A stretch of 64,000 nt of DNA from Colius striatus (Eukaryota > Chordata > Aves > Coliiformes > Coliidae), in the NCBI RefSeq assembly GCF_028858725.1, contig NC_084774.1:8344001-8408000 (forward strand). The letters are read 5' to 3'. A program made the position numbers and the translations under genes. The notes below the pieces were generated by a model. It was not told the DNA's origin, ran no database searches, and worked only from the letters and a program-made list of their open reading frames with translations. Positions 47,816 to 59,904 of the stretch are shown one piece after another. Within the stretch, counting starts at the first letter, position 1; every line of letters starts with the position of its first letter.

Positions 47816-47833
47816 ACTACGGCTCCCGGCGGG
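47816..47833 (+). promoter_or_regulatory. ASXL1: Second ZNF143-like motif, opposite orientation
   Basis: ACTACGGCTCCCGGCGGG on + matches the ACTACnnCTCCC core, with substitutions, about 40 nt from the first site and facing the other way. A diverging pair could make the promoter fire in both directions, but no gene is visible to the right apart from the KIF3B tail. Confidence 0.5.
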
Positions 47834-48284
47834 CACTGCGCGCGTCGCGCGGCTCGCCGGGAGCGGCCGCTGCCTTCGCCCTCGCCTGATGGCGGCGGGA
47901 GAGGGGGCACCGCCCGGGCCGGGGGGCGGCCGCGGGGATGGATGCGCCGGCCGCGGGGATGGAGGCACCGGCCCCGCCGCTCCCCGGCTCCCGCGCTGCC
48001 CCGAGGCCGCCTCTCCCCGCGGAGCCGGGCTCAAGCCGCCGCCGGTTGCCGCCGGGCTCTTGGCGCGTCCGTTATCGCCGGCCACGGCCCTTCCCTCGGC
48101 TCGCCGGGTGCCCAGTGCCAGACGCAGCTCCGCTCCCACTCACGCCTTACACTTCATCGCTTGCCCGGAGGTGGTTCTTCTCCGTGGGGGCGGGAGGGGG
48201 AAGCACCGTGCGGCGGGGTAATACATGGAGCTGCGCTGCCCTTACTCACAGGGGAATTAATGGAGCCGGACCCGCCTTGGTAGA

Positions 48285-51200
48285 TGCAATAGCTCTTATT
48301 GACTTTATTAGACGTTGTATCTCGGTATCACTTTACATTCCTAGACAAAAGAGATGATACAAATAAATACAAGCTGTAAAACTATGGACAGAACTATTGA
48401 CAGGTTCTTTGTCTACAGATGAGCGAAGGGACAGCGGAGAGGGGTGACCCCCAGGAGTTCTCAGAGGGACGGACAGCTGTGTGCAGAGGGCTCGGGATCT
48501 CCCTCGGGCAGGACACGGGACTGAAGGGGGTTGTGAGCACCTGGGGCAGTGACCCCCCTGCACAGCACAGCCAGGAGCAGTGTTCTCAGTTCCATCTCCC
48601 TATTCAGTTATGGCTTGTACAGGTTATCTTTCCCAAGTTGCCTTCCACACAGCAGGAACAGACCCAGGGGAGTCGCCCTGAGCTGTTGCACCTGAAGGGT
48701 GACAGAGAGGAGACAGCTCCAGGCTCTGGGTGTCTTAGGGAGCTGTGTTCAGAGCAGGCAGGCTTGCAGACAACCCTGAACACGAGTCAGCTCTGATCTG
48801 TGTACTGCATGAGCCCCAGGGGCTGGGACAGAGGTATGTGCTTCAGAAGATTCAAGCAGCATGCAAATGTGTTCAGAAAGGCGCTAGAGCCCCGTCAAGG
48901 GGTTTTGGAAAGTGCTTTTGATTCCTATGCACATGTCACACAGGGCTTGTCCCAGAGCCAGGGGCTGCCTTGAGCTCCATGTCACCTTTCACAAAAGGAT
49001 CCCATTATACAGATCAGAGCAGAAGGATGTAAAACATTCCTCTGAAGGAACTGTGCTGGCACATGCTGTCCGTGGGCCTCTTCCAGGAGCTGCTGGATTT
49101 CCTGTGTCTGGCCCTTGCCCTGCAGGAAGCCCAGCTGGCTCAGGGAACAGCCACAGAGGGGCAAACTTGACAGGAATGTTTCTAGAAACTTCAACACAGA
49201 GCTCAGTACATTTTGTACAGCTTAAGACAATGTATTTTATCTTAATATCAGTGCCACTGAGTATCTGGTCGAGGACAAGTCCATTGGAATGAGACTCTGA
49301 AGCTTTTGTAGTGACGTGAGCTTGCCCGTGCCTGCACTCCCCCAGCCTCCAGCCCCTGCTCCAATGGAAATACAACAACTAAATATGCAGTTTTGTTCTC
49401 TTTTTTCCACCCTACTGAGTTTCCTTCACCTTGCTACTGAATTTCTACAGTATTAAAAACAGAGCCTTTCTGCCACATTAACCAGCTATGGACACTCAAA
49501 CGAGGAGAGGTTGGGTTTGCAGCACGCCAGCCCTGCCATGAGGAGCTCCCAGCACAGGAGTTCCACAGAGGAGTCCCTGTGGAAGAACAGTGTCCCAGGA
49601 GCTCTATATGCAGGCACAGACATGCCTCTGTATGCATCAGCACACAGAACATGCACAGGGGTGTGCACATACACCTGGTTACACACGTTGTCGATGTTTC
49701 AGGTCTTTGCCCCCTTTCGTTTCAGTTCTCAGAGTGCTTACACCATACAATCATCCCTTTGAAACAGCCATGTGCAGAGGATGATGTGCTAGAGAGGAGG
49801 AAGGAGAAAAGGGAAGGTGACATGTTCTGCAGCAAGAGCCACTGAAGAGGCTCTGTGAGCAGAAACAGTGCTTTATGAAAGGGAAGAGTATGCCAGGTTT
49901 CCATACTGAAAGAAATTTGTCACATGCCTGCTCTCAGTTACAAGCAAACTCCTCTTTCTTCCACCAAAACTCATATATATATGCATTTGTGTGTATGTAT
50001 CTTGATTCTGAGGTGCAGAGAAGCACTGTGTGGATGAAAGCAGCCGAGCTGGGGCTGCCCTGGGCAGCTGCTCACCGGGGCACCGTGCCTGCAGATGCAG
50101 AGGTGAGCTGTGCTAGTGCCGAATGAGCACACCAGGCAGAGGCAGGGCATTTCTGAAACCAGGCAAATTCTCATCCACTTGCACATGTCAGCCTGGAGGA
50201 AGTCATCAGTGAGGGAAAGGGGTAAAAACATTCATAAGGTGACAGCAACCAGAAAAAGCACCATCCCGAGCCTCGGTATACAGTGAACTAAAACTTACGA
50301 ATGAGCTGTGAGACACTAGACAGGGACACCTTACTCTGTCCTCAGCGTGGCACTTCCACCACCCTCTAGCCTGCCACACGAGCCTGCAGCATGACAGGAG
50401 CCTGCTTCAGTCATAGGGCAGCTCTGCATAGAGACCATCAAAAGCAGGAGCTCTTCCTCTCTCGTTTTCAAAGTGAACTCCCTGGAATTATTACCAGAGT
50501 CCATTTCCCAGAGTCAGTAACTGGTGCTTTCACTCCCAGCGGGCTCTGCACAGGCTGAGAGGTGCAAAGGGAAAGCTTCCAAGGTGGAATAGGCGAGGCA
50601 CAAAAGGTACCGAAGGCTGAACCTCCTCATACAGCGAGGGGAAGGGCTGTGCTTGCAGGAAGAGCTCTGCTCCAAGGCCGCTCCGCCTTACGGTGCTCTG
50701 CCCTCTGCCCGCCTCCCGGGGGAGCACAAGGGCAGCCCGAGCCTGCCGGGAAGAGAGCTCAGAGCCTGCCAGGAAGAGAGCTCTGAGCCAGTCCCGTGAG
50801 GAAACCACCCCACTGTTTTAAGACTTCGCATGGACACTGGTTTGAAATGCCTGGGGTAAAAATGAAGGCATGAGAGAGGAAGCGAGCTGTGAAGCTGGCA
50901 CTGCTATGCAGGTGTGTTCTCTGACTAGGTGGTTCCTGCTGGTAGGGGTGAGGTCTGTGGGAGGTCAGTTTAGTGGAGCTCTCACTTGTGCCTGTAAACA
51001 AGGAAGGGATTTCAGTTTCTACTGCTTTCTTTCTGGAGAGTGAAAAGTTCCTTCCAAGGCCCCGTTTTTTCCCTCCCACTCTAACGGGAGGCACAGCTAC
51101 GTGGTGGTGAGTACACACTGGCTGCTGCCCGTTCACACTGACCTCTTAACCACAAATGATTCCAGTCCGTCAAGCAGGAAGAGGGAAAAAACTATGCACC

Positions 51201-51640
51201 TAGTCAAGTTTGAACAGATCCTCTGCTTTGGTTCTCACTGTGGAGCTCTGGAGTGATGGTTCTGTTGAGATGATTTTCAACTCTTGTCTTCTTATTGCCC
51301 AACAACAAAAAAGGCCCAGTGCAGCAGAAGGGCTAGTGCAGGAGGAGATGGTGATGCTGTGAGGTGATTCCCATGGCTTCTAACACACTTGAACGTACCT
51401 CATGCATTTCTCATTTCCTAACTAAAATCTGTTTCCCACAGAGGCCAAATGCTGAATTGCAAGCACGGATCTTCCTGTGGCTCAGTGCTCCCAGACTGGC
51501 ACAAGTCAGTTCAACAGCACAGAGGCCATCTCCAGGGGAAAGGGGCTGGAGCCTGGCCAGGAGTTCTCTCTGCAGCTTTTTCCTCGTCTCTGCTCTCAGA
51601 AGGCAAAGGCTGTTGATGCCCTGGAGAGGAACTGCTGGTT
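48285..51640 (-). other. KIF3B: KIF3B 3' untranslated region
   Basis: There are 3.3 kb between the KIF3B stop codon and the AATAAA at 48304-48309. No exon borders or recognisable frames were found in it on either strand. It includes a short AT run near 49973-49982 and ordinary mixed sequence. No CR1 or tandem array is seen. Confidence 0.65.
48304..48309 (-). terminator. KIF3B: KIF3B poly(A) signal
   Basis: TTTATT on + is AATAAA on -, 3.3 kb beyond the KIF3B stop codon and just before the ASXL1 CpG island begins. Cleavage would fall near 48280-48295. The long 3' UTR agrees with the long mammalian KIF3B transcript as I recall it. Confidence 0.65.
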
Positions 51641-54600
51641 TTACTTTGGAACCAGCCCTCGGGACTGTGGGTAGAGCTGAGAACTGTGGGTGCCTGCTGA
51701 AGAGGATCCCCCAGATTTCCTTCCAGTTTTAGGCCTGAAGAAATAAAAATGAAACAAAATAAGCCAAAAGCCCCACCAATGTCCCCTGTTACCTGTTAAG
51801 ATGAATCTCCCCAAAGCTGACTTTTTTCACTGCATTTATTCTCCCATCAGTCTCAGCTTGCCCATGTTCCTCTCTCTCTCTGCTTCACAGCCCAGCTCAC
51901 CCTAACCTCACTGACAGAGATACAACTGTCCTTGCAGCCCTGCTGCTGCCTCACCTGCTTACCCCAAGTCCAGCTCACCTGGGTTTTGATTTTTTATTTG
52001 AGGTGCTCTCAAAGCTGGAAGCATCCACCTGTATCTCATCTTCATCCTGCAGAGCTGCTTCTAGAGCTGCCTGAACTTTGGGAGCAATGGCTGGACCTTC
52101 ATAGTCCCTCGTTGTTCTGCTGGGCATGTCCAGTTCCAGTAACACAATGTTCTCTGCCTGAGAGAGTAAAAGCACAGTCCAGGTCTACCCGTGTCCATAC
52201 AAATGAAATGCACTTTTCCCTCCAGAAACTGATTCTGAAGAATTTTACAGATGTCTGCAGGACATGAGAGAACTCCCAGCCCTCTGCAATGGCCATTCTC
52301 CTGACCAGGAGGGTGAGCAGCTGAAGCTTGTAACCACATGTGGGCTTACCCTGTACCGCGCCTCTGGGCGAATCATCATGGATGTCCTGGCGTGTTGGCT
52401 CAGCGGCCGCTTGTAGCCCACGGCAGACACCGGGCGCCTCATCATCTGCTGGGTACTAGAGAAAAGAGAGCCCTGCTCTGTTACACACCAAAGCCAAAGA
52501 GTTGGAGTTTATGAGCTAAAACATCAGCCAGTTCACAGAGAAACACCTCTCAGGAGAGCAGGAACTACCTCTGCAGAGACAAAGGACATTCAGCTGTCCT
52601 GAGTCATCTGTTCCCAACCCAAAAGGAAGGATTTCTACTTATTTTTACTCCACAGACCACAGCTGCACTCAGATGCACCCAACTGTCTACATTTGCTGTG
52701 GAGAGCTCTGTGTGGAGAGAGGCAGGATCCAGCCACAGCTCTCCCCAGAATTGTATTTGAGAGCTTTCCTATCTAAGCCAGGAAAGAAACTCAGGAACTC
52801 ATTGCTACTGGAATGGTGAATGCACTCCTAGGTGGATTTCACAATCAATTATTGGGCTAATCTAGAAGAAGAATCCTAATCTTCCCAGAATTCTCCTAAC
52901 TGAACATTCCCCTTGTAGTCAGCCTACTAAGAGGAACACCGTGCTGTATTGTGCAGCAAGGAGCTGTGAACTCCAGAGGGTCACTTTAAATCCCCAATCC
53001 AATGCCCCTTCTGACAGCTAGAGGGTTTTGTGGGATCTGTAATTCCATCCCAAGAGCAGATTAGAAGCAGACTCACTCCAGACGGGTTATGGGATGCAGT
53101 TTCCACTGGTCTTCCTCTTCATCAAAGAATGATCTGTTCATGATCTTATTCTTTTCTTCCAAGGGAATGAAATTTTCAATAATCAGGTGCCTATATGCAA
53201 CCACAGCAATGGGAAAGACACAAGAAACATCATTAGCAGATGACTTTCCACTGCTCCCTTCCCACTGGAACAGGAGGAATGGTTTTGATCACATTCAGCC
53301 CTGTTCCAGAAGCACGTGCAATGCAGTCCCTCCGCTCCCCAGCCAGGGAAACTGCCTCTGCCACAGGTAACAGCAGGCTGTGATGGGATGGGACTCACTT
53401 CAGCTTTAGTTCCCTGGTAAGTTCATTCTGGGTCTGTTCCAGGTTCTGGCGCTCCTTGATGTGCTCTTCCTGGAGATCGTGGATCTCTGCCTTCACAGCT
53501 TGCAGCTTGGAAAACAGCTGCAACACACACGGGAGCCAAAAGCACAGTTTGCCCACGTCTCCTCCACACACAACTCCATTTTCTCCCTAACCCACTAGAC
53601 ATGGAATCATTTTACCTTTTTGAGCTTTTTGGTCTTTATGTCCACCTCTTGCTGCAGGGAGCTGTAGGTTTCCTTCAGCTCCAGTGTTTCCTCGTCCCGA
53701 CTCTCCATCTGCTGCTGGATCTCTCGCTCCCGACGTTTCTGAAGGTGACAAGCAAGATTAAAGACCACAACTCCATTGTCACCTCCAGGCTGCCACGTGT
53801 GGAACCAAGCTCAGGATGTTATTACCTCCCTGGGCTTCACCTTTGAGCTCTTCCTACCTCTTTCCTCAGAAGCACCAGAAGCACTAACTCTTCTTTGTCC
53901 TGATTTTGCTACTAAAATCAGATAGTGTGAGTAAATGTGCTCAAGCTTCAATTAAAAGAATCAAACACCATTTAGATTCTCTTTAGGGATTCACAGCAGC
54001 CATTGCACTTAAGAATCAGCAGCAGAAAATGCTTTGAGCACAGAGCAAACACCCCTCCCTTGAGCTGATGGCTGAACTGTCCCTCTCTGAGGTATTCCAA
54101 GGATTTCTCCACTTCCAGGCTGCTCGAAGCAAGACAGGACACAAATCCTTAATGTGAAGAGCTGGAATAAAGCTCTTACAAACCTCTTCTCCTTATTTCA
54201 TACAATGACAAACAGGACATAAGCCCTTCCCCCTTCTTTTGAAGTAAAGATTGCCATTCAACCAATGCTGCAGTTAACCATGGTGAGTTCTCTTACAGCT
54301 GCTCCTGACACAACCTTTGACACAAGTTCTGTACAGCCCAGCCAATGTTCTTCCTTGTACCTGTTCTGCGATTTCCTGTCGTTTCTGTTCGAGGATTTTC
54401 TGCTGCTCGTTCGTGTGATCCACAATGTTTTTCCCCCCCACCAGCAGCTTGCTTTCCATGGCCTGAAAGGAAAAACTAGGGTCAGAACCTTCTCTCAGTG
54501 ACCACAAAACTGCATTTTCTCTCACGTGGATCCAGCCTCCTCGGGGAAGGACCCTTATCTAATGATCTCCCTCATGTCAGCTGCTGCAGGAATTACTGTT

Positions 54601-56419
54601 TCCTAAAGCTCCTACAGAACTGAGGGATGAATGACACAGTGACTTGCTTAGAACCACCCAGGGCTGCAACCTGCAGCACAGCTGGAGAACCAAGACTGTG
54701 CTCTCCTGTAATTAACTCCTTAATGACCTGGGACAGAATGAAGCACCTTCCACGCCACAGCTCGTGGAAAGATGCATCATCACATTTCATTGTGCTGACT
54801 GTGTAAGATCTGACAAGATCTGAACAACGCAACAACCCATCACCACTGAGATGTGTAATTAATGGTGGAAATTGCAACTTCTGGCCAGAAACGGTTTATT
54901 TTAAGCCCTCCAATCTAAACATAAGCCACTGTCCTGGAGCCTTCTTGTGAAAGCTCTTCCCAAGCTGGGAAGGCCTCTGTTCTCCCCACGGCCTACATAA
55001 AGTGCTTTCAAAACACATGACAAGGAAGGACCGTACCTTGATCTTAGCACTCAGCATCTCTGTCGCCTCCTTCTCTCGCCTCAAGTCCTCCATTTTCTTC
55101 TCCTTCTCCTTCAGCAGTCTCATCTTTTCTTCTGCCACCAAGCTGTGATCCTCAACTATAGCTTTCTTCTCGATCTCCAGCTTTTCCTGTTGCTCCCTCC
55201 AATAGTCGTCTTTGTCATCTCCTTCATCCTCACCCTCTTCGGTGTCCTCCTCCTCTTCCCCACCGTCCCTCCTCCTCTCTCTCCTCTTTCTTTTGCCAAT
55301 GGACCGTTTCTCCAGCTGTGCCTTGAGCCGGGCGATCTCCTCCTGGAACTCCCGTAGCAGAGCGTCCTTCGGGTCCTCGTTCACTCGTGGCTTGTTCTTG
55401 ATGTTCTTGGCGCGGTTGGCGTACCTCAGCGTGGTCAGAGTCTCCTCCACGTTGTAAGAGGCAGGGCCTATGTTGGCCACCATCACAGTCTTGGCATTGC
55501 CACCTAACGAGTCTTGCAGTAAGCGAGTCAGCTTCGAGTCCCGGTAGGGAATGTGTGTGCTTTTGCCATCTACCAGGGCGGAGATCACGTTGCCCAAAGC
55601 CGAGAGGGAGAGGTTGATTTTCGTGGCCTCCTTGAGCCTCTCTCCCTGGGCTCCAGTCTTGGTCTGCCGCTCGCTGCCCGCCAGGTCCACCAGGTTGAGC
55701 TTCCCCACGCGGATGTGGTTCTCCCCATCCAGCCCCAGCTCGCTGCACTCGATGGTGATGACGAAGATGGCGTGAGAGCGAGAGCTGTGCTCGTTCATGT
55801 TGGTGGCCCCCACGGAGCGGTTCTGGTTCCCCACGTTCATGACGTGCTCGATCTCTTTGACGCTTTTCGTGACAAAGGACGACAGATCCTTAACGTACAC
55901 CCCAGTGTCCGGCCTCTCCTTCAGCTCCAGCCGCTTGGACTGATCCTTTGACAGCAAGTCTCTGATTTCTTCTTGGTAGATTTCCAGGTAAGACGCCCTA
56001 ACGAGGTATTGCTGGTTCTGAGACCTGGAGATGTGGGTGAAGATGTGATCAAATGAGTTGGGGATGACGCCCCTCTTCTCAGGGTCCCCGCGGACCCCTT
56101 CCATCGTGTACGTTTTCCCCGTCCCAGTCTGCCCGTAGGCGAAGATAGTCCCGTTGAACCCTTGCAGAACCGAGTCCACCAGAGGCCTGAAGGTCTCATC
56201 GTAGAGTTCCACTTGTTTGGAGTTCCAGTCGTACACGGCGTCAAAGGTGAAGGTTTTAGGCAGCTCGTGAGTCGTTCCCCGGGGGTTCTTCACCGAGACC
56301 TGCCCCAGCTTCACGTCCACATTGACCACTTTCTCGTACGAAGCCGTTTTCTCTTTGCTGTTCATGGGCCGGCACCGAACCACCACCCTCACGGACTCCG
56401 AGCTCTTCAGCTTCGACAT
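51641..56419 (-). CDS. KIF3B: KIF3B, kinesin-2 motor subunit
   Basis: Coding exons in transcript order: 56419-55037, 54462-54361, 53738-53616, 53517-53399, 53190-53077, 52455-52350, 52157-51979, 51734-51641. Phases all agree and give 739 residues (human 747). KIF3B pairs with KIF3A and KAP3 to form the plus-end motor that carries anterograde intraflagellar transport trains and other cargo along microtubules. Motor domain about residues 8-345: P-loop GQTGTGKT (96-103), switch I NEHSSRSH (209-216), switch II DLAGSE (245-250). Neck linker around 340-350, then the KRKRRERRR and [15 protein letters not shown] charged clusters (about 376-405) typical of kinesin-2 pairing, coiled coil to about 600, and a basic Ser-rich tail ending [13 protein letters not shown]. 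Exons fit the mammalian pattern. An upstream non-coding exon lies at 59693. Introns of 0.2-0.6 kb hold nothing recognised. Confidence 0.96.
55037..56419 (-). CDS. KIF3B: KIF3B first coding exon (entire motor domain)
   Basis: A single 1383-nt exon encodes residues 1-461, from [10 protein letters not shown] to SAKIK, ending at the donor AAG|GTACGG in phase 0. The frame continues open about 46 codons into the intron, so an unspliced reading would look like a longer protein; the family sequence shows the exon stops here. The acceptor is most likely GTTCCAG before 56475, giving 56 nt of 5' UTR in this exon. Confidence 0.95.
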
Positions 56420-56475
56420 GGCAGCGGGTCTAGGGCCGGCCCGGGCTGAGCGGCGGATGGTGCCCTGCTAGAACC

Positions 56476-59400
56476 CTGGAACACCAACAAAGGAGGAAGA
56501 TGTGAGGGCACATTGCTGCAGGGAGCAATCCTCTCCCAAAGCCGCAGCCTGGGCTCCCCCAGCAGCGCCTGGCAGTCGCTGGCTTGGGAGGGACTTCACC
56601 GAAGCCCGTCCTGTCCATCAAACAGCATCACTTCTACAGGCTCTGCTGCAAAGAACCCACCTCAAATCACATCTCTACAGTCAGTGGGGAACAGTGGAGT
56701 CAGTGGGGAACCTTCTCTTGGCTTTCAAACCAACCCTTAAAAACCAAATTGTTGCCACACTGGAAGAGGCTGGAGAGCCTGGGCAGCACTGGCAGCGCCC
56801 AGCCTGGCCTCCTCAGCACCTCTTTGCTCTTCCCCTACCAGCTGGACCTGCAGAGACCACGGGTTTTGTCTGTTTTTCACTCAGTAATTGTGTGTCTCAG
56901 GAGGGCTTTTCACACAAGCTGGCAGAGAACTTCAGAACTGGAGCAAGAGGACTGAGAGGGAAGCTTGTGCATCAAGGAGTGTGGGCAGCAAGGTGAGGGA
57001 GGTTCTGCTCTCCCTCTGCCCTGTCTAGATGAAGCCTCATCTGGAGTCCTGTGGCCAGTTCTGGACTCCCCAGCTCCAGAGGGACAGGGAACTGCTGGAG
57101 AGAGGCCAGTGCAGGGACACCAAGATGATCAGGGGACTGGAACATCTTCCTGCTGAGGAAAGGTTGTGGGACCTGGGGCTGCTCAGTCTGGAGGAGACTG
57201 AGGGGGGAGCTCATTAATGGTGGGTGTCAGGAGGCTGGGGCAGCACTTTTGTCTGTTGTATCCAGTGCCAGGACAAGGGGTGATGGGCACAGGCTGGAAC
57301 ACAAACAGTTTCACTGGCATAGGAGGAGAAACTCTTTTAGTGTGAGGTGAGGGAGCCCTGGCCCAGGCTGCCCAGGGAGGGTGTGGAGGCTCCTGCTCCG
57401 GAGGTTTCCAAAACCCCTGGACATGTTCTTGTGCCACTTGAGTGAGGGGAACCTGCTTTGGCAGGGGGTTGGACTAGACCATCTCTAAAGGTCCCTTCCA
57501 ACCCCCACCATGCTGTGGTTCTGATTTTTCTCCCAACATCCAGCCTGTCAATCTGTGCTACAAAGAACAGCACAAGAGCAACAAATAAGCAAGTTTGTAC
57601 TGAACAGCTCAATGTGGCCTCTCAGAATTTCCCTGGGTGTGTGAGGGGAAGCTTCTTGCTTCTCCTCATTCCCACCAAAGCATGTGGTAGCTGCTGGGAG
57701 GAAGATGAGGAACATGCACTGAACTGACCTAACTGGACAATCACCCAGAAGCAGCATTTCCAGCCTGCCCAGCCAATTCAAACTGATCCAGGAATTTTGG
57801 ATCACTGCTGAACGAAACCATTTCCCTCCTGGCAGCTCCACATGAAGATGACCTGACAGTCTGGCTCACAAGGAACACACCTTCTACAACAGCACCAAAG
57901 AACAGGCGAAACGGGGACAAGCCTGGCAGGATCCCAGGAAGCAGCTCTCCCTCTGCTCACCAGCAGCAGCTGCATGTCAAACACATTCCCCTGCCAGACA
58001 TATTCCTGTAGATCAAGCTCACAGGAAACAAACTCTTTTGGACAAGTCCACACAACGTTCACCTGCACCACTGTGGAGAACATTCCCATTGGCAAACACT
58101 CCCAACAAGCAGGATTCTGGAAAGCAGAGCCAGGACATATTGTATGTGTTATATTAATAACCAAAACGCTCCACTGATGAGAAGTGCCCCTTCTGAAGCT
58201 GCTGTGACTGACACTAAGAGACCAGAATGAAGTTAATCTTCACCAGAACACACGTGGCCAGCCACATACTCTCCAGGAGCCAGAAGTGAAACACCCACCG
58301 TGTCCCCTGTGACAGCTCTGGCAACAAAACTTAGGTCCCATAGTTCTGTCCCTCTGGGAATATCTCATCAGGATGAGTCTGATAATGCTGATAATCTGTA
58401 GTCACAAATAACTTACTTTCCCCTCATTTGGGCTATTTTCGTAACATCCCTCACAAATCGTCCCAAATTATTTGAGCTGCTGCTGTGAAGATTACTGGAA
58501 GAACAACAAACAATGGTTTTCCTCAGACTGACCCAAGTGTGTAACTGAAAAATAAACCCAATGAGTTGGCAGCCTTTGCATTGCTCAGAAACCCCTGGGC
58601 AAGGCCTGAGCTGCCCAGAGTGGCCAGACAGGGCTGGCCAGCAGAGTGGGGATGGCATCCACGCTCCCCGCCCTGCCCTTCCCTCCCTAAAGGTCAAGGT
58701 GAAGGATGAATGTGTTTGGAGTTGTGCTCCAGATGAACCAAGAGGGAAGGGTGGGCAGAAATCCAAGCACAAGGCTGTGCCTGAAAGAAAACCAAGCACT
58801 GCCACTACCAGAATGTAAGCTCAGGTAGGGATGTGTGCTCAGAAGCTCTCGGGAGCTGGGAGGTGCTGGTGTGAGGTGCTGCTGCATCGGCTGTGTCAGG
58901 CACGTCCCTCTCCTCCTGCCTGCCCTGGCCGGTCTGGAGTCCCGAGGCCCATCCACATCCCAGCTCAAGCTTAAAGATCTAAGCAGTGTTTTCTTGGCGT
59001 GCTGCCTCAGCCCTAGCCCTTCTCTGCACGTCCCCGGGAACCACCTCACACACTCCATCGCCTCCTTGCGATTTATCTGTGGGCTGGCAATGCCTCAGCC
59101 TCACCCCTCGTGTCCTTCTCTCCCATCGTAACCCAACCATCTCTGTGGCTGCCGTTCCCCTCTCCCGTACCTCCCTAACGCGCCGTGGCCCATCAGGACA
59201 CCCCCAGCGTCCCCTCTGCCACCGCGTGCCCTCTGCTGTGGTCACCTCTGTCACCTCCTCGCTTCAGCGCAGCGCCCTGCGGTGTCCCCTGGCGCGGGGA
59301 GGCGTCGGGCACGGGCCCCCGGCTCCAGCCGGGCCTGCCAGCTCGCTCCTGGTAACGGCATCACCCGCCGCCCTCGCGGCTGCCCAGGGGAGGGGGCCCG

Positions 59401-59692
59401 GGGCGTCCGGCCCCGCACCCGAGGCCAGCGAGCCGCGCCCGGGAGGGAGAGACCCTCAGCCGCCCGGTGCCGCCCGCCCTCCCCTCGGCGCCCGGGGCCT
59501 GTCAGGGGGCAGGGCCCGCCGCGTCCCTCGCTCCCTGCCCCGGCCCACACCGCCGAGCGGCACCGGCCGCGCGGGCAGCCCCGCGCCGCCACCCCCGCGC
59601 CGCACCGGGCCCCGGCCGGCGGGCGAGCGCCCCGGGCCGCGGCAGGTCCCGGGGCCGGTGCCGCCGCACGGCCGCGGCCGGGCCCGACTCAC
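56476..59692 (-). other. KIF3B: KIF3B first intron (3.2 kb, in the 5' UTR)
   Basis: It lies between the donor GCGCAG|GTGAGT at 59693 and the acceptor before 56475. It contains a sense-on-+ CR1 3' end and, at its right, part of the CpG island. No other exon was recognised. Confidence 0.7.
57015..57530 (+). repeat. CR1 LINE 3' end, sense on +
   Basis: About 0.5 kb reads through the standard CR1 3' order: CATCTGGAGTCCTGTGGCCAG, AAGATGATCAGGGGACTGGA, GGGCTGCTCAGTCTGGAGGAG, CAGGCTGCCCAGGGAGG, TGGACTAGACCATCTCTAAA and GGTCCCTTCCAACCC. The reading frame is broken and truncated. It is antisense to KIF3B transcription. Confidence 0.93.
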
Positions 59693-59830
59693 CTGCGCCG
59701 TCACCATGGAGCCGCGCGGCCGCCTCCTCCCGCGGCACCGAGGCCCCGCCCCCGCCATGACGCACTTCCTTGGCAACGCGCGCGCCCGCCCCCACGCCGC
59801 CACTTCCGGAGCGGCCGCGGCCCGGCCGGC
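59693..59830 (-). promoter_or_regulatory. KIF3B: KIF3B core promoter and non-coding first exon
   Basis: A strong donor (GGCGCAG|GTGAGTCGG) ends exon 1 at 59693. To the right lie two ETS-type sites (ACTTCC at 59764-59769, ACTTCCGG at 59802-59809) and an RFX X-box-like block, ACTTCCTTGGCAAC (59764-59777), with a perfect GGCAAC half-site. RFX factors drive many cilia genes, and KIF3B is one. There is no TATA box and the surrounding sequence is a CpG island (about 59250-59900). The exact start site is unknown. Exon 1 contains two in-frame upstream ATGs (see findings). Confidence 0.65.
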
Positions 59831-59904
59831 GCGGGACAGAGCGGCCGCCGGCCCCGGCCCCTCTCGCTGCCCGGAGCGCGAAGGACGGGCGGGGCCAGAG
59901 CAGC

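Noticed and set aside
54593-54877. Open frame inside the KIF3B intron
   Set aside because: No family similarity, no phase-matched splice sites, and the neighbouring exons join without it.
54896-55036. C-terminal extension of the KIF3B first coding exon into the intron
   Set aside because: A consensus donor at 55037 and the next exon beginning [10 protein letters not shown] match the family exactly; the extra 46 codons are intron.
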